The notes beneath the pieces are model-generated. The model was given only the letters and a program-made list of their open reading frames with translations. It had not been told where the DNA came from and did not search any database. Source: DASQUK01 sp046726215 (GTDB taxonomy: Bacteria; Actinomycetota; Acidimicrobiia; Acidimicrobiales; VFJN01). Taken from it: 11,299 nucleotides of DNA. The position numbers were made by a program, and so were the translations under genes. The DNA is taken from assembly GCA_046726215.1 (NCBI GenBank), contig JBKPAA010000123.1, positions 1 to 11,299 of the forward strand, written 5' to 3'. Every line of letters begins with the position of its first letter. Position 1 is the first letter of the stretch. Positions 1-6,548 of this stretch are shown in pieces.

Positions 1-68
1 AACTGATGCTGGAGGGTGGATCTTGGAAGGTGGTCACCTATACGGACGACAACCGGGTGTGCGCATGA
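1..68 (+). CDS. 3' end of an unidentified upstream gene (partial)
   Basis: The frame starting at base 3 reads LMLEGGSWKVVTYTDDNRVCA and stops at TGA 66-68. About 16 of its 21 codons end in G or C, as expected for coding DNA here, against about 6 of 14 in the competing frame that would extend the next gene upstream to a TTG at 23. The stop overlaps the ATG at 65 as ATGA, the usual coupling arrangement in this operon. The tail, with its G-x-W-K-V pattern, resembles the C-terminus of small secreted or membrane-anchored proteins, but no family can be named from 21 residues. It is probably another member of the Tad pilus operon. Confidence 0.6.
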   Translation, partial: LMLEGGSWKVVTYTDDNRVCA

Positions 69-904
69 TGGCGCATCGGGCTGCCTACACGGCTATCGCC
101 TTGGCAGCCGCCGTATCGTCTTTCGCGCTGGCTGAGTTGCCCGTGGCTGCTGACGACTTCGGGGACCGCCGCGCTACCGCCACCAATGACGGCGATTCCG
201 TCACCGGAACCGCCGAGGAGAACCTCCCCGGGATCCCCGCCGGCAACACGGGAGGCGGGGGCGGTCCCAACTGCACCAAGTCCGACGGCACGCCCGACTA
301 CCTGCGATACGGACCGCGACTGTTCTCCACGATGGAGGAGCAGCGCACGTTGTACCACCCCGACGAGCAACGCCCGGGTGAATGGCTGCACCTGTACTGC
401 GGCGACGAGTGGCTCGACTTCGTGTTCCTCCCGGCTGCGCAGCCCATAGATCCGACGTCGCTAGCTCGATCCGTCAGAATCACGCCGTCGGCCCCGGTCC
501 TGCGCACCAGCCCGGCCACCGAAAACCACCTCGTGAACATCGAGGCATGGTTCTGGGCGGAGACGTGGGAGGGGATCTCCGAGCCCGCCACCGCCGGATC
601 GGTCACCGTCAACGTCTCGGCACGACCGACGTCGCTCATCGTCGACCCGGGCGACGGCACTCATCCGTTCACCTGCACCGGGCCGCAGCCCGTCTACAAC
701 CTGAATCTGCCGGCGAGCGCCCAGTCCTCCAACTGCACCCATACGTACACGCGCGCCGGTCACTACACGGCGACGGCCACCCTCGTCTACGACGTCTCGT
801 TCACGTCGAACGTCGGCGTCAACGGCGGCCTCGGAACAATCGAGCCGAGCTCGGCCACGGCCCTCGCGGTCGCCGAGGCGCAAGCCATCAACACCGGGGG
901 CTGA
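65..904 (+). CDS. Secreted PKD-like protein of the Tad pilus locus
   Basis: The product is 279 residues. Residues 1-23 form a signal peptide (basic start MMAHR, then a hydrophobic Ala-rich stretch to FALA), so it should be exported. A Gly/Asn-rich linker (about 40-70) follows. The C-terminal half (about 190-250) has the look of a PKD-type beta-sandwich: DPGDGT at 194-199, CTHTY at 224-228, and G-H-Y-T-A-T repeating strands. Four cysteines (70, 112, 204, 224) could form disulphides outside the cell. I chose ATG 65 because it overlaps the previous stop (ATGA). A TTG at 23, preceded by GGAGGG at 11-16, would add 14 residues, but that stretch has poor coding bias. Its stop is 9 bases before tadB. 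The function is unknown; an extracellular pilus-associated or surface role is inferred from its neighbours. Confidence 0.7.
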   Translation: MMAHRAAYTAIALAAAVSSFALAELPVAADDFGDRRATATNDGDSVTGTAEENLPGIPAGNTGGGGGPNCTKSDGTPDYLRYGPRLFSTMEEQRTLYHPDEQRPGEWLHLYCGDEWLDFVFLPAAQPIDPTSLARSVRITPSAPVLRTSPATENHLVNIEAWFWAETWEGISEPATAGSVTVNVSARPTSLIVDPGDGTHPFTCTGPQPVYNLNLPASAQSSNCTHTYTRAGHYTATATLVYDVSFTSNVGVNGGLGTIEPSSATALAVAEAQAINTGG

Positions 905-913
905 CTGCGCGCG

Positions 914-1777
914 ATGGCGATGATCGCTGGGTTGCTGGGAGCGCTGTGCGCGGTGGGGGTCGTCACTTTCTTGGTCGCGTTGCGGCCCGTGGCGCCGAGC
1001 GAGGCGCCGGTGCGCCGGGACGGGAAGCGCGCGACCCAGGCGATGTCGAGCCGGTTCGAGCACTTCACGCTCCGGCTCGCGCTCGGGCTCGCCGGCGCCG
1101 TGGTCATCGGCGCGCTGACCCGTTGGCCGATGGCGGCGCTGCTGTGCGGCATCGCCGGGTTCATGGCACCCGGCATGTTGGGAGGCCAGGCCGCCCGTAA
1201 GGCGCAGCTCGATCGGATCGAGGCCGTGGCCGCCTGGGCCGAGATGCTGCGCGACACCATGGCGGGCTCCGGCGGCCTCGAGCAGTCGATCATCGCCACC
1301 GCCGGGGTGGCGCCCCTGCCCATAAGGAGAGAGGTCCTGCGCCTCGCCGCCAGGCTCGAGCGCGACCGGCTGGCCCCGGTCCTGAGGGAGTTCGCCGAGG
1401 AGATCGACGACCCCGCCGGCGACCTCGTCGTGGCCGCCCTGGTGCTCGCCGCCGACAAGAGCCCGAAGCGGCTCGGCGATCTGCTCGGGCGCCTGGCACA
1501 GTCGGCGCGCGCCGAGGTGAACATGCGCCTCCGGGTCGAGGCCAGCCGGGCGCGCACCCGCACATCGGTGCGCGTCATCACCGTCTTCACCGTGCTGTTC
1601 GCCGTCGGGCTGCTGGTGTTCAACCGCGACTACCTCGAGCCGTACGACAAGGCCGTCGGGCAGCTCGTCCTCGGGCTGATCGGGCTGTGCTTCGCCGGAG
1701 CGTTCCTGTGGCTGGCCCGGTCCTTCCGGTTCCGTGACGAGGAGCGGTTCCTGCGCATGGAGGCGTCCGACGCGTGA
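914..1777 (+). CDS. tadB: TadB-like Flp pilus assembly platform protein (T2SS GspF family)
   Basis: This 287-residue membrane protein of the type II secretion F family forms, with the TadC-like product next door, the inner-membrane platform of Tad pili, on which the TadA ATPase acts. Predicted membrane segments lie at about 3-23, 55-90 (one or two), 218-236 and 249-268. The cytoplasmic F domain spans about 100-215, with the typical amphipathic helices (EAVAAWAEMLRDTMAGSGGLEQSI near 103-126). This layout and length fit TadB. ATG 914 follows the previous stop by 9 bases; ATG 920 is an alternative start. The end overlaps the next gene by 4 bases (GTGA), suggesting coupled translation. The assignment of TadB rather than TadC rests on order and general form, so the two names could be swapped. 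Confidence 0.85.
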   Translation: MAMIAGLLGALCAVGVVTFLVALRPVAPSEAPVRRDGKRATQAMSSRFEHFTLRLALGLAGAVVIGALTRWPMAALLCGIAGFMAPGMLGGQAARKAQLDRIEAVAAWAEMLRDTMAGSGGLEQSIIATAGVAPLPIRREVLRLAARLERDRLAPVLREFAEEIDDPAGDLVVAALVLAADKSPKRLGDLLGRLAQSARAEVNMRLRVEASRARTRTSVRVITVFTVLFAVGLLVFNRDYLEPYDKAVGQLVLGLIGLCFAGAFLWLARSFRFRDEERFLRMEASDA

Positions 1778-2682
1778 TCGTTCCCCTGTTGCTGGGGGCG
1801 CTGGTGGGCCTCGGCGCGATCGTGTCGTGGCGCCTGCTGTTCCCGTCACCGCCCCCGCTCCAGGCCGCCATCGACCGTTTGCAGCGGCGAAACCAGCTGG
1901 TCCGAATCACCCACACCGACCAGGCCGACGGGCTCGGCGACTTCCTCGGGCGGACCGTGGGCGCCTCGCTCGGCCGCATCCTGCGCAACCTGGGGCTGCG
2001 CCTCGACTCCCTCGAGCCCGACCTACGCCTGGTCGGGCGCAGCCTGGACCAACATCTGGCCCAGAAGGTCGTCCTGGCGTTCTTCGGCCTCGCCCTGCCG
2101 GCGGTGGTCGCGGCGGTGTGGTCCGTCGGCGGGTTCAGCGTCCCGCTGACCTTCCCGACCGGCGTCGGGCTGGTGGTCGGCCTGTTCTTCTTCTTCGCTC
2201 CGGACATCAGCCTGCGGAGCGAGGCGGAGGAGCGCCGCAAGGCTTTCAAGCAGGCGCTGGGATCGTTCCTCGACCTGGTCGTGATCTCGCTCGCCGGTGG
2301 CAGCGGCGTCGAGAGTGCGCTGCGGGATGCGGCCGGTGTGGGTCGGGGTTGGGCGTTCGCCCAGCTCCGCAACGCCCTGGAGGTCACCACCCTCACCGGC
2401 GAGACACCCTGGGCGGCACTGGCACGGCTCGGCGAGGAGCTGGGCGTGACGGAGCTCGTGGAGCTGTCGGCCACCGTGTCGCTGGCGGGAACCGAGGGCG
2501 CCCGCGTCCGCGACTCGCTGGCGGTGAAGGCGGCGTCGCTCCGCGATCACGCCCTCGCCGAAGCCGAGGCCGAAGCCCAGTCGACCACCGAGAAGATGGC
2601 CCTCCCGGTCGTGTTGCTGTTCCTCGGGTTCCTGATCCTTATCGGCTACCCGGCCGTCGACGCGGTCGTCAACAACCTCTGA
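1774..2682 (+). CDS. tadC: TadC-like Flp pilus assembly platform protein (T2SS GspF family)
   Basis: This is the second F-family platform protein, 302 residues. It has an N-terminal membrane anchor (about 3-23), a soluble stretch, a membrane pair (about 98-118 and 125-145), a cytoplasmic F domain (about 155-270: KAFKQALGSFLDLVVISLAGGSGVESAL is the recognisable start) and a terminal membrane segment at 275-297. Actinobacterial TadC proteins share this plan. The GTG start at 1774 overlaps the tadB stop by 4 bases, and its partner role with TadB follows from this fused arrangement. The gene ends 32 bases before the Flp-like prepilin, the widest gap in the operon and the only one with a strong ribosome site. 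Confidence 0.85.
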   Translation: MIVPLLLGALVGLGAIVSWRLLFPSPPPLQAAIDRLQRRNQLVRITHTDQADGLGDFLGRTVGASLGRILRNLGLRLDSLEPDLRLVGRSLDQHLAQKVVLAFFGLALPAVVAAVWSVGGFSVPLTFPTGVGLVVGLFFFFAPDISLRSEAEERRKAFKQALGSFLDLVVISLAGGSGVESALRDAAGVGRGWAFAQLRNALEVTTLTGETPWAALARLGEELGVTELVELSATVSLAGTEGARVRDSLAVKAASLRDHALAEAEAEAQSTTEKMALPVVLLFLGFLILIGYPAVDAVVNNL

Positions 2683-2699
2683 CCCTCTGATCCCACAAC

Positions 2700-2707
2700 G
2701 GAGGAGG
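2700..2707 (+). promoter_or_regulatory. Strong Shine-Dalgarno site of the Flp-like prepilin
   Basis: GGAGGAGG lies 7 bases before the ATG at 2715. It is the strongest ribosome binding site in the pilus operon, where other genes rely on stop/start overlaps. This fits a structural pilin that must be made in excess over the assembly proteins. No clear intrinsic promoter is visible in the 32-base gap. Confidence 0.7.
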
Positions 2708-2714
2708 CACCAAC

Positions 2715-2927
2715 ATGTTCCTCGTCATCACGTCGATGATCTCGATGCTGTGGCATCGCTTGCGCGAGCTGCGCGCCGACGACCGCGGCATGACCACCGA
2801 GACGATGATCATCACCGCCGCGCTGGCGGCGGCGGCCCTGGCGGCGGTCGTGCTCATCGCCGGAGCCATCAACAACAAGTCGCAGGACATCAAGAGCGAC
2901 ATCGAAGGCGCACTCGCCTTCCGCTGA
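2715..2927 (+). CDS. flp: Flp-like type IVb prepilin
   Basis: This small 70-residue protein has a basic leader, a Gly-25 processing site, and then MTTETMII leading into a hydrophobic Ala-rich helix (about 31-52). That is the form of a Flp/Tad major pilin precursor, cut after Gly by a TadV/CpaA prepilin peptidase and assembled into the pilus by TadA, TadB and TadC. Typical Flp pilins place a Glu at +5, often followed by Tyr. Here the Glu is at +4 and is followed by Thr. The leader (25 residues, beginning MFLVITSMISMLW) is itself hydrophobic at its start, which is unusual. It sits between tadC and two tadE-like genes. The prepilin peptidase is not in the window. Confidence 0.8.
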   Translation: MFLVITSMISMLWHRLRELRADDRGMTTETMIITAALAAAALAAVVLIAGAINNKSQDIKSDIEGALAFR

Positions 2928-2931
2928 ATCC

Positions 2932-3360
2932 GTGGCTGCCAAGCGGTTGGGCGGCGACGAGGGCGCGACCACGGAGCTCGTCATCGCTGCGCCCGCGTTC
3001 CTGTTCATGATCATGCTGATCGTGCAGGCCGGCCTCTACTTCCACGCGTCCAGCGTCGCCAGTGCCGCCGCCCAGGAGGGGGCCCGGGCGGCCACCGTGC
3101 AGGGTGGATCCATCCCCGAGGGCACGCGGGTGGCCCACGACTTCGTGGAGGCGCTCGCCCCCCGGCTGCTGGACGACGTGGAGGTCGACGGTCGCTACGT
3201 CGACGGCGGTGAGCTCGTCAGGATGACGGTGCGCGGCGACGTCACCGAGGTGTTCAAGCTGCCGGGCGTCGACCTGGACTTCACCGTGCAGGAGACGTCG
3301 GAGGGTGTGATCGAGCGCTTCCGGCCCGCCAGCGAGGCCCCACCCACCGACGCGCCATGA
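2932..3360 (+). CDS. tadE: TadE-like pseudopilin, first copy
   Basis: This 142-residue protein has a short N-terminus ending DEG (Gly-11), then ATTELVIAAPAFLFMIMLIVQAGLYF, a single hydrophobic helix at about 16-37. The following ASSVASAAAQEGARAA segment is the hallmark of TadE-family pseudopilins. The rest (about 60-142) is a soluble, presumably extracytoplasmic domain. TadE proteins are processed by the prepilin peptidase and support pilus assembly as minor components. The GTG start at 2932 lies 4 bases after the flp stop. The end overlaps the next start as ATGA. The acidic, proline-rich tail (EAPPTDAP) has no recognised role. Confidence 0.85.
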   Translation: MAAKRLGGDEGATTELVIAAPAFLFMIMLIVQAGLYFHASSVASAAAQEGARAATVQGGSIPEGTRVAHDFVEALAPRLLDDVEVDGRYVDGGELVRMTVRGDVTEVFKLPGVDLDFTVQETSEGVIERFRPASEAPPTDAP

Positions 3361-3782
3361 ACCGGGTAGACGGGGATCACGGCGTCGTGACCACCGAGCT
3401 GGTGATCGTCATGCCCGTGCTCATCTGCTTCCTGTTCCTGGTGATCGCCGCCGGGCGGCTCACGGACGCCAAGAGCGACGTCGTGGGGGCCGCCAGCGAC
3501 GCTGCCCGGGTCGCGTCCCTGCAGCAGTCAGCCGGCGCGGCGCGCGTCCAGGCCCAGGCCGCGGCGGCCGACACGGTTTCCGGCGAGAACCTCAACTGCC
3601 AGGGCGGCCCGCAGGTCGACACCGAGTTCCTGCCAAGGGGCGAGTTCGAGCGCGGCGCCACCGTCCATGTCGAGGTGACGTGCGTCGTCAACACGCGTGA
3701 CCTCACCTTCATCGGGCTGCCGCTGAGCGTCACGCTCTTCGAGGAGGCGTGGGAACCGATCGACGCCCATCGGAGCCTGTAG
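3357..3782 (+). CDS. TadE-like pseudopilin, second copy
   Basis: This 141-residue paralogue of the preceding gene has Gly-9, then VVTTELVIVMPVLICFLFLVIAAG (helix about 15-33), then the DAARVASLQQSAGAAR segment typical of TadE/TadF. The Glu is at +5 after Gly, the standard pseudopilin position. Cys-81 and Cys-109 in the exported domain could pair. The shared TTELVI at the processing site, with matching DNA, points to duplication of the first copy. The ATG start overlaps the previous stop by 4 bases. The stop TAG overlaps the next GTG start by one base (TAGTG). Whether it plays the TadF role cannot be told from sequence. Confidence 0.82.
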   Translation: MNRVDGDHGVVTTELVIVMPVLICFLFLVIAAGRLTDAKSDVVGAASDAARVASLQQSAGAARVQAQAAAADTVSGENLNCQGGPQVDTEFLPRGEFERGATVHVEVTCVVNTRDLTFIGLPLSVTLFEEAWEPIDAHRSL

Positions 3783-4231
3783 TGCGCCGGTCATCCGCCG
3801 GCACCCGCCGTGGCGGAGGCGACGATGGGGTTGTGACCGCCTTCGTCGTCATCTTCGCCGTCGCCCTCGTCTTCGTGTGCGGCCTCGTGCTCGACGGTGG
3901 CCGGATCCTCGCATCCAAGCGCGAGGCCAACAACCTGGCCGAGTCGGCGGCCCGCGCCGGTGCCCAGGCCATCTCCGACGACGCCGTGCGCAGGGGCAGT
4001 GCGGTCATCCTCGACGGGCCCGCGGCCGAAACCACCGCCTGCGCCTTCCTGGGCCGGGCCGGTCAACCTTGTGGCGGCGGCACGTTCGTGCGCACCGATG
4101 GCAACCAGGTCACGGTCACGGTCCGCAGCTCGGTCAACCTCCTGCTGCTGCCGGTCGGGACCCAGACGTTCACGGTCGACAGGAGCGCGTGCGTGGTCCG
4201 CGGCATCACCGAGGTGACCTCCGGCTGCTGA
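3782..4231 (+). CDS. TadG-like / TadE/G-family pilus assembly protein
   Basis: This 149-residue protein has a basic start, then DDGVVTAFVVIFAVALVFVCGLVLDGGRILASKREANNLAESAARAGA. That matches the N-terminal region of putative Flp pilus-assembly TadG-like proteins: one membrane helix (about 18-36), the conserved V-D-G-G-R, and an Ala-rich amphipathic helix. It lacks the von Willebrand-type domain of full-length TadG and ends after a short beta-rich exported region with cysteines 87, 97, 137 and 149. GTG 3782 is preferred because it overlaps the previous stop (TAGTG). An in-frame GTG at 3749 would add 11 residues within the upstream gene. It is the last gene of the pilus operon; no clear terminator hairpin follows. 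Confidence 0.8.
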   Translation: MRRSSAGTRRGGGDDGVVTAFVVIFAVALVFVCGLVLDGGRILASKREANNLAESAARAGAQAISDDAVRRGSAVILDGPAAETTACAFLGRAGQPCGGGTFVRTDGNQVTVTVRSSVNLLLLPVGTQTFTVDRSACVVRGITEVTSGC

Positions 4232-4294
4232 TCCGGGTCGGTGGTCCGGCGCCCGACGACGGGGCCGCGGCGCGCGTTCGGCATGCGCGGGCGC

Positions 4295-4300
4295 TACAAC
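4295..4300 (+). promoter_or_regulatory. Candidate -10 element for glmU, possibly leaderless
   Basis: TACAAC ends 6 bases before the ATG at 4307, so transcription would begin at or next to the start codon. No Shine-Dalgarno sequence precedes this ATG, which fits leaderless initiation, common in actinobacteria. No convincing -35 element is seen. The element is proposed from position and sequence only. Confidence 0.4.
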
Positions 4301-4306
4301 AGAAGC

Positions 4307-5413
4307 ATGAGCGAGCGCCCGCTGTCGGCCATCGTCCTTGCGGCCGGTCAGGGCACGCGTATGCGCTCGGCACGCCCTAAGCCGCTCCACATGCTGTGTG
4401 GCCGGCCTCTGCTGCGGTACGTGCTCGATGCCCTGAGCGAGTGCGATGTGGATCGGGCGGTCGTGGTCGTGGGCTACGCCGCCGACCTGGTCACGAAGAA
4501 GCTGCAGGAGAGTCCCGGGCCGGTGCCGCTCGAGTTCGTGGAGCAGCGGGTGCAGGCAGGTACCGGGGATGCGGTCGCCGTGGGGCTGACCGGCATCCCC
4601 GAGGACGACCTCGATGGCATCGAGGCCGACGACGGCGACGTTCTGGTCCTGCCCGGTGACACGCCCCTGATCGAACCCAGCACCCTGGCCGCCCTCGTCC
4701 TCGAACACCGGCTCTCCGGCGCGGCCTGCACCCTGCTCACGGCCAGGATGGAGGACCCTGACGGCTACGGGCGCGTCGTGCGCGACAGGGACGGGCGCGT
4801 GCGGCGGATCGTCGAGCACCGCGAGGCCAACGAGGCCGAGCTCGCGATCGACGAGGTCAACACCAGCATCTATGTGTTCCGCCGGGGCCTCCTGGCCCCG
4901 GCCCTGCGCCGCATCACGCCGGACAACTCCCAGTCCGAGCTGTACATCACCGACGTGGTCGAGGTGCTGGCCGACGCGGGCCACCAGGTCGTGTCGCTCG
5001 TGGTAGACGACCCGGACGAGACCCAGGGCGTCAACGACCGCGCCCAGCTCGCGGCCGCCGAGGCCGAGCTGCGGGGCCGCACCAACGAACGTTGGATGCT
5101 GCGAGGCGTCAGCATCGTCGACCCGGCCGCCACCTACATCGACGCCGGCGTCACGCTCGCCCCCGACGTCACGCTGTTCCCCGGCACGGTGCTGCAGGGC
5201 TCGACCAGTGTCGGAGCCGGCAGCGACATCGGTCCCTACACCCGGCTGGTCGACACCCGCGTCGGCGAGCGCGCCGAAGTATCCGAGAGCGTGGCCCACC
5301 ACGCCCGCATCGGCGACGACGCGGTTGTGGGTCCTTATGCGGTGCTGGAGCCGGGGGCGCAGGTCCCTTCGGGTGGTCGGACAGGGCCGTTCTACACTTC
5401 GGGTAGCGGCTAG
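4307..5413 (+). CDS. glmU: GlmU-type UDP-GlcNAc pyrophosphorylase lacking the acetyltransferase half
   Basis: The 368-residue protein has a complete nucleotidyltransferase domain (about 1-250) that would join GlcNAc-1-phosphate to UTP, giving UDP-GlcNAc for peptidoglycan. Visible motifs are LAAGQGTRM (11-19) with Lys-25, QAGTGDAV (83-90), GDTP (117-120), EVNTSIYVF (183-191) and GVNDRAQLA (241-249). Asp-118 and Asn-243 match the Mg ligands of E. coli GlmU. A left-handed beta-helix begins at about 265 but ends after a few coils. Bacterial GlmU is usually 450-490 residues, so about 90-120 are absent. At 341-351 (VGPYAVLEPGA), where E. coli has the substrate-binding RLRPG segment, both arginines are replaced. 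The next gene starts 40 bases on, so no hidden remainder exists. ATG 4307 is chosen because the family begins just before SAIVLAAG. An in-frame GTG at 4241 would add 22 atypical residues. Confidence 0.88.
   Translation: MSERPLSAIVLAAGQGTRMRSARPKPLHMLCGRPLLRYVLDALSECDVDRAVVVVGYAADLVTKKLQESPGPVPLEFVEQRVQAGTGDAVAVGLTGIPEDDLDGIEADDGDVLVLPGDTPLIEPSTLAALVLEHRLSGAACTLLTARMEDPDGYGRVVRDRDGRVRRIVEHREANEAELAIDEVNTSIYVFRRGLLAPALRRITPDNSQSELYITDVVEVLADAGHQVVSLVVDDPDETQGVNDRAQLAAAEAELRGRTNERWMLRGVSIVDPAATYIDAGVTLAPDVTLFPGTVLQGSTSVGAGSDIGPYTRLVDTRVGERAEVSESVAHHARIGDDAVVGPYAVLEPGAQVPSGGRTGPFYTSGSG
5393..5398 (+). promoter_or_regulatory. Candidate -10 element for prs
   Basis: TACACT lies inside the 3' end of glmU. 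Transcription would start near 5405, giving a leader of about 49 bases before the prs ATG at 5454. That leader contains the hairpin at 5411-5435. The -35 region is weak (TTCGGG at 5368-5373, about 19 bases upstream). The call rests on the -10 match and its position. Confidence 0.35.
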
Positions 5414-5435
5414 CGGGGAGCCCGGCCCCCCGCTA
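5411..5435. repeat. Perfect 8-bp inverted repeat between glmU and prs
   Basis: TAGCGGGG (5411-5418) and CCCCGCTA (5428-5435) pair perfectly around a 9-base loop AGCCCGGCC. The glmU stop codon TAG is the first triplet of the stem. There is no run of T after it, so it is not a classical intrinsic terminator. It could attenuate read-through from glmU, or act as a 5' leader structure of prs. The prs ribosome site (GGAAGG, 5443-5448) starts 8 bases downstream. Confidence 0.7.
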
Positions 5436-5453
5436 ATGCAGCGGAAGGTCGTC

Positions 5454-6437
5454 ATGGAGCTCGTCACCAAGAAGAAGCTGCACATCGTGTCCGGGCGGGC
5501 CAACCTGCCGCTGGCGGTGGAGATCGCCGATTGCCTCGGCGTGCGGCTCGGTGACGCCAACTGCACCGAGTTCGCCAACGGCGAGATCCATTGCCGCTTC
5601 GGCGAGTCGGTCCGGGGCATGGACGTCTTCATCATCCAGAGCCATGGCGCCAGCGGAACGATGTCGATCAACGACACCATCATCGAGCACCTGCAGATGG
5701 TCGATGCCGCCAAGCGTGCCTCCGCCAAGCGCATCACGGCGGTCCTGCCCTTCTACGGGTACGGCCGCCAGGATCGCAAGGCCGAAGGCCGCGAGCCCAT
5801 CTCCGCCAAGCTGGTCGCCAACATGTTCACCGTCGCCGGCGCCGGGCGCCTGGTGTCGGTCGACCTGCACAGCGGGCAGATCCAGGGTTTCTTCGACCTG
5901 CCGTTCGACCACCTCACCGCCATGCCCGTGCTGGTCGACCACCTCGAGCGCAACCTGGGCGACGACCTGGTCGTAGTGTCGCCCGATGCCGGGCGGGTGA
6001 AGGTGGCCGAACGCTACGCCAACGCCCTCCATGCCGACCTGGCCATCGTGCACAAGCGGCGGATCCGGGGCGCCCAGAACGCAGTCGAGGCCAAGCAGGT
6101 GGTCGGCAACGTCGCGGGACGCACCTGCGTGATCATCGACGACATGATTGACACGGCCAGCACCCTGGTGGCGGCCGCCGAGCAGCTCGCCGAGCAGGGT
6201 GCCCGCCAGGTGTGCGCCGCCGCCACGCACGGCGTGCTGTCGGGGCCGGCCATCGACCGGATCAAGAACTCGGTGATCGACCGGGTCGTCGTCACCAACA
6301 CCCTGCCGCTGCCGCCCGAGAAGCAGATCGACAAGATCGAGGTGCTGTCGATCGCCAAGGTGATCGCCGACACGATCGACGCCATCTTCGAGGACACGTC
6401 CGTGTCGGAGATCTTCGGCGGCGCCAATCAGGCCTGA
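5454..6437 (+). CDS. prs: Ribose-phosphate pyrophosphokinase (PRPP synthetase)
   Basis: This 327-residue enzyme makes PRPP from ribose 5-phosphate and ATP, feeding purine, pyrimidine, NAD, His and Trp synthesis in the cytoplasm. Recognisable class I motifs are FANGEIHCRF (40-49), PFYGYGRQDRKAEGREPISA (99-118, ATP binding), VDLHSGQIQGFFDLPFDHL (136-154, with His-139), VVVSPDAGRVKVAERYA (173-189), KRR at 201-203 with the catalytic Lys, and the PRPP loop VIIDDMIDTASTL (226-238). The length is normal for the family. ATG 5454 is preferred because GGAAGG at 5443-5448 lies 5 bases before it; ATG 5436 would add six residues but touches the hairpin. It follows glmU, which also feeds nucleotide-sugar metabolism. 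Possible regulation is through the leader hairpin. Confidence 0.95.
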   Translation: MELVTKKKLHIVSGRANLPLAVEIADCLGVRLGDANCTEFANGEIHCRFGESVRGMDVFIIQSHGASGTMSINDTIIEHLQMVDAAKRASAKRITAVLPFYGYGRQDRKAEGREPISAKLVANMFTVAGAGRLVSVDLHSGQIQGFFDLPFDHLTAMPVLVDHLERNLGDDLVVVSPDAGRVKVAERYANALHADLAIVHKRRIRGAQNAVEAKQVVGNVAGRTCVIIDDMIDTASTLVAAAEQLAEQGARQVCAAATHGVLSGPAIDRIKNSVIDRVVVTNTLPLPPEKQIDKIEVLSIAKVIADTIDAIFEDTSVSEIFGGANQA

Positions 6438-6458
6438 TCGGTCACGGGGCGCAGCCGC

Positions 6459-6489
6459 TTGGGGATCCGCGGCCCGGCCCCGCTAGCCT
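6459..6489 (+). promoter_or_regulatory. Candidate promoter for rplY
   Basis: TTGGGG at 6459-6464 and TAGCCT at 6484-6489 are separated by 19 bases, an acceptable but long spacing for a housekeeping sigma promoter. Transcription would start near 6496, leaving about 53 bases of leader before the ATG at 6549. The 111-base prs-rplY gap is otherwise unremarkable. The strings around the -10 (CCCGGCCCCGCTA) echo those before prs (CCCGGCCCCCCGCTA), which may be chance in GC-rich DNA. Confidence 0.35.
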
Positions 6490-6548
6490 CTATCGGTCCA
6501 CCAACGATCAGATGCGCTCCGGCGCGACGTCAGAAGTAGGAGACCCCG

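Noticed and set aside
23..64. TTG start at 23 for the PKD-like gene, with GGAGGG upstream
   Set aside because: The 14 extra codons have poor third-position G/C, and they overlap a better coding frame that ends as ATGA at 65-68.
461..1849. Minus-strand open frame of 462 codons opposite the PKD-like gene and tadB
   Set aside because: It shadows clear plus-strand genes. Its product is a low-complexity Arg/Gly/Asp-rich sequence without domains.
3791..5737. Very long open frame on the minus strand (648 codons) across the TadG-like gene, glmU and prs
   Set aside because: It is antisense to three well-supported genes and its product shows no family motif; long antisense frames are expected in very GC-rich coding DNA.
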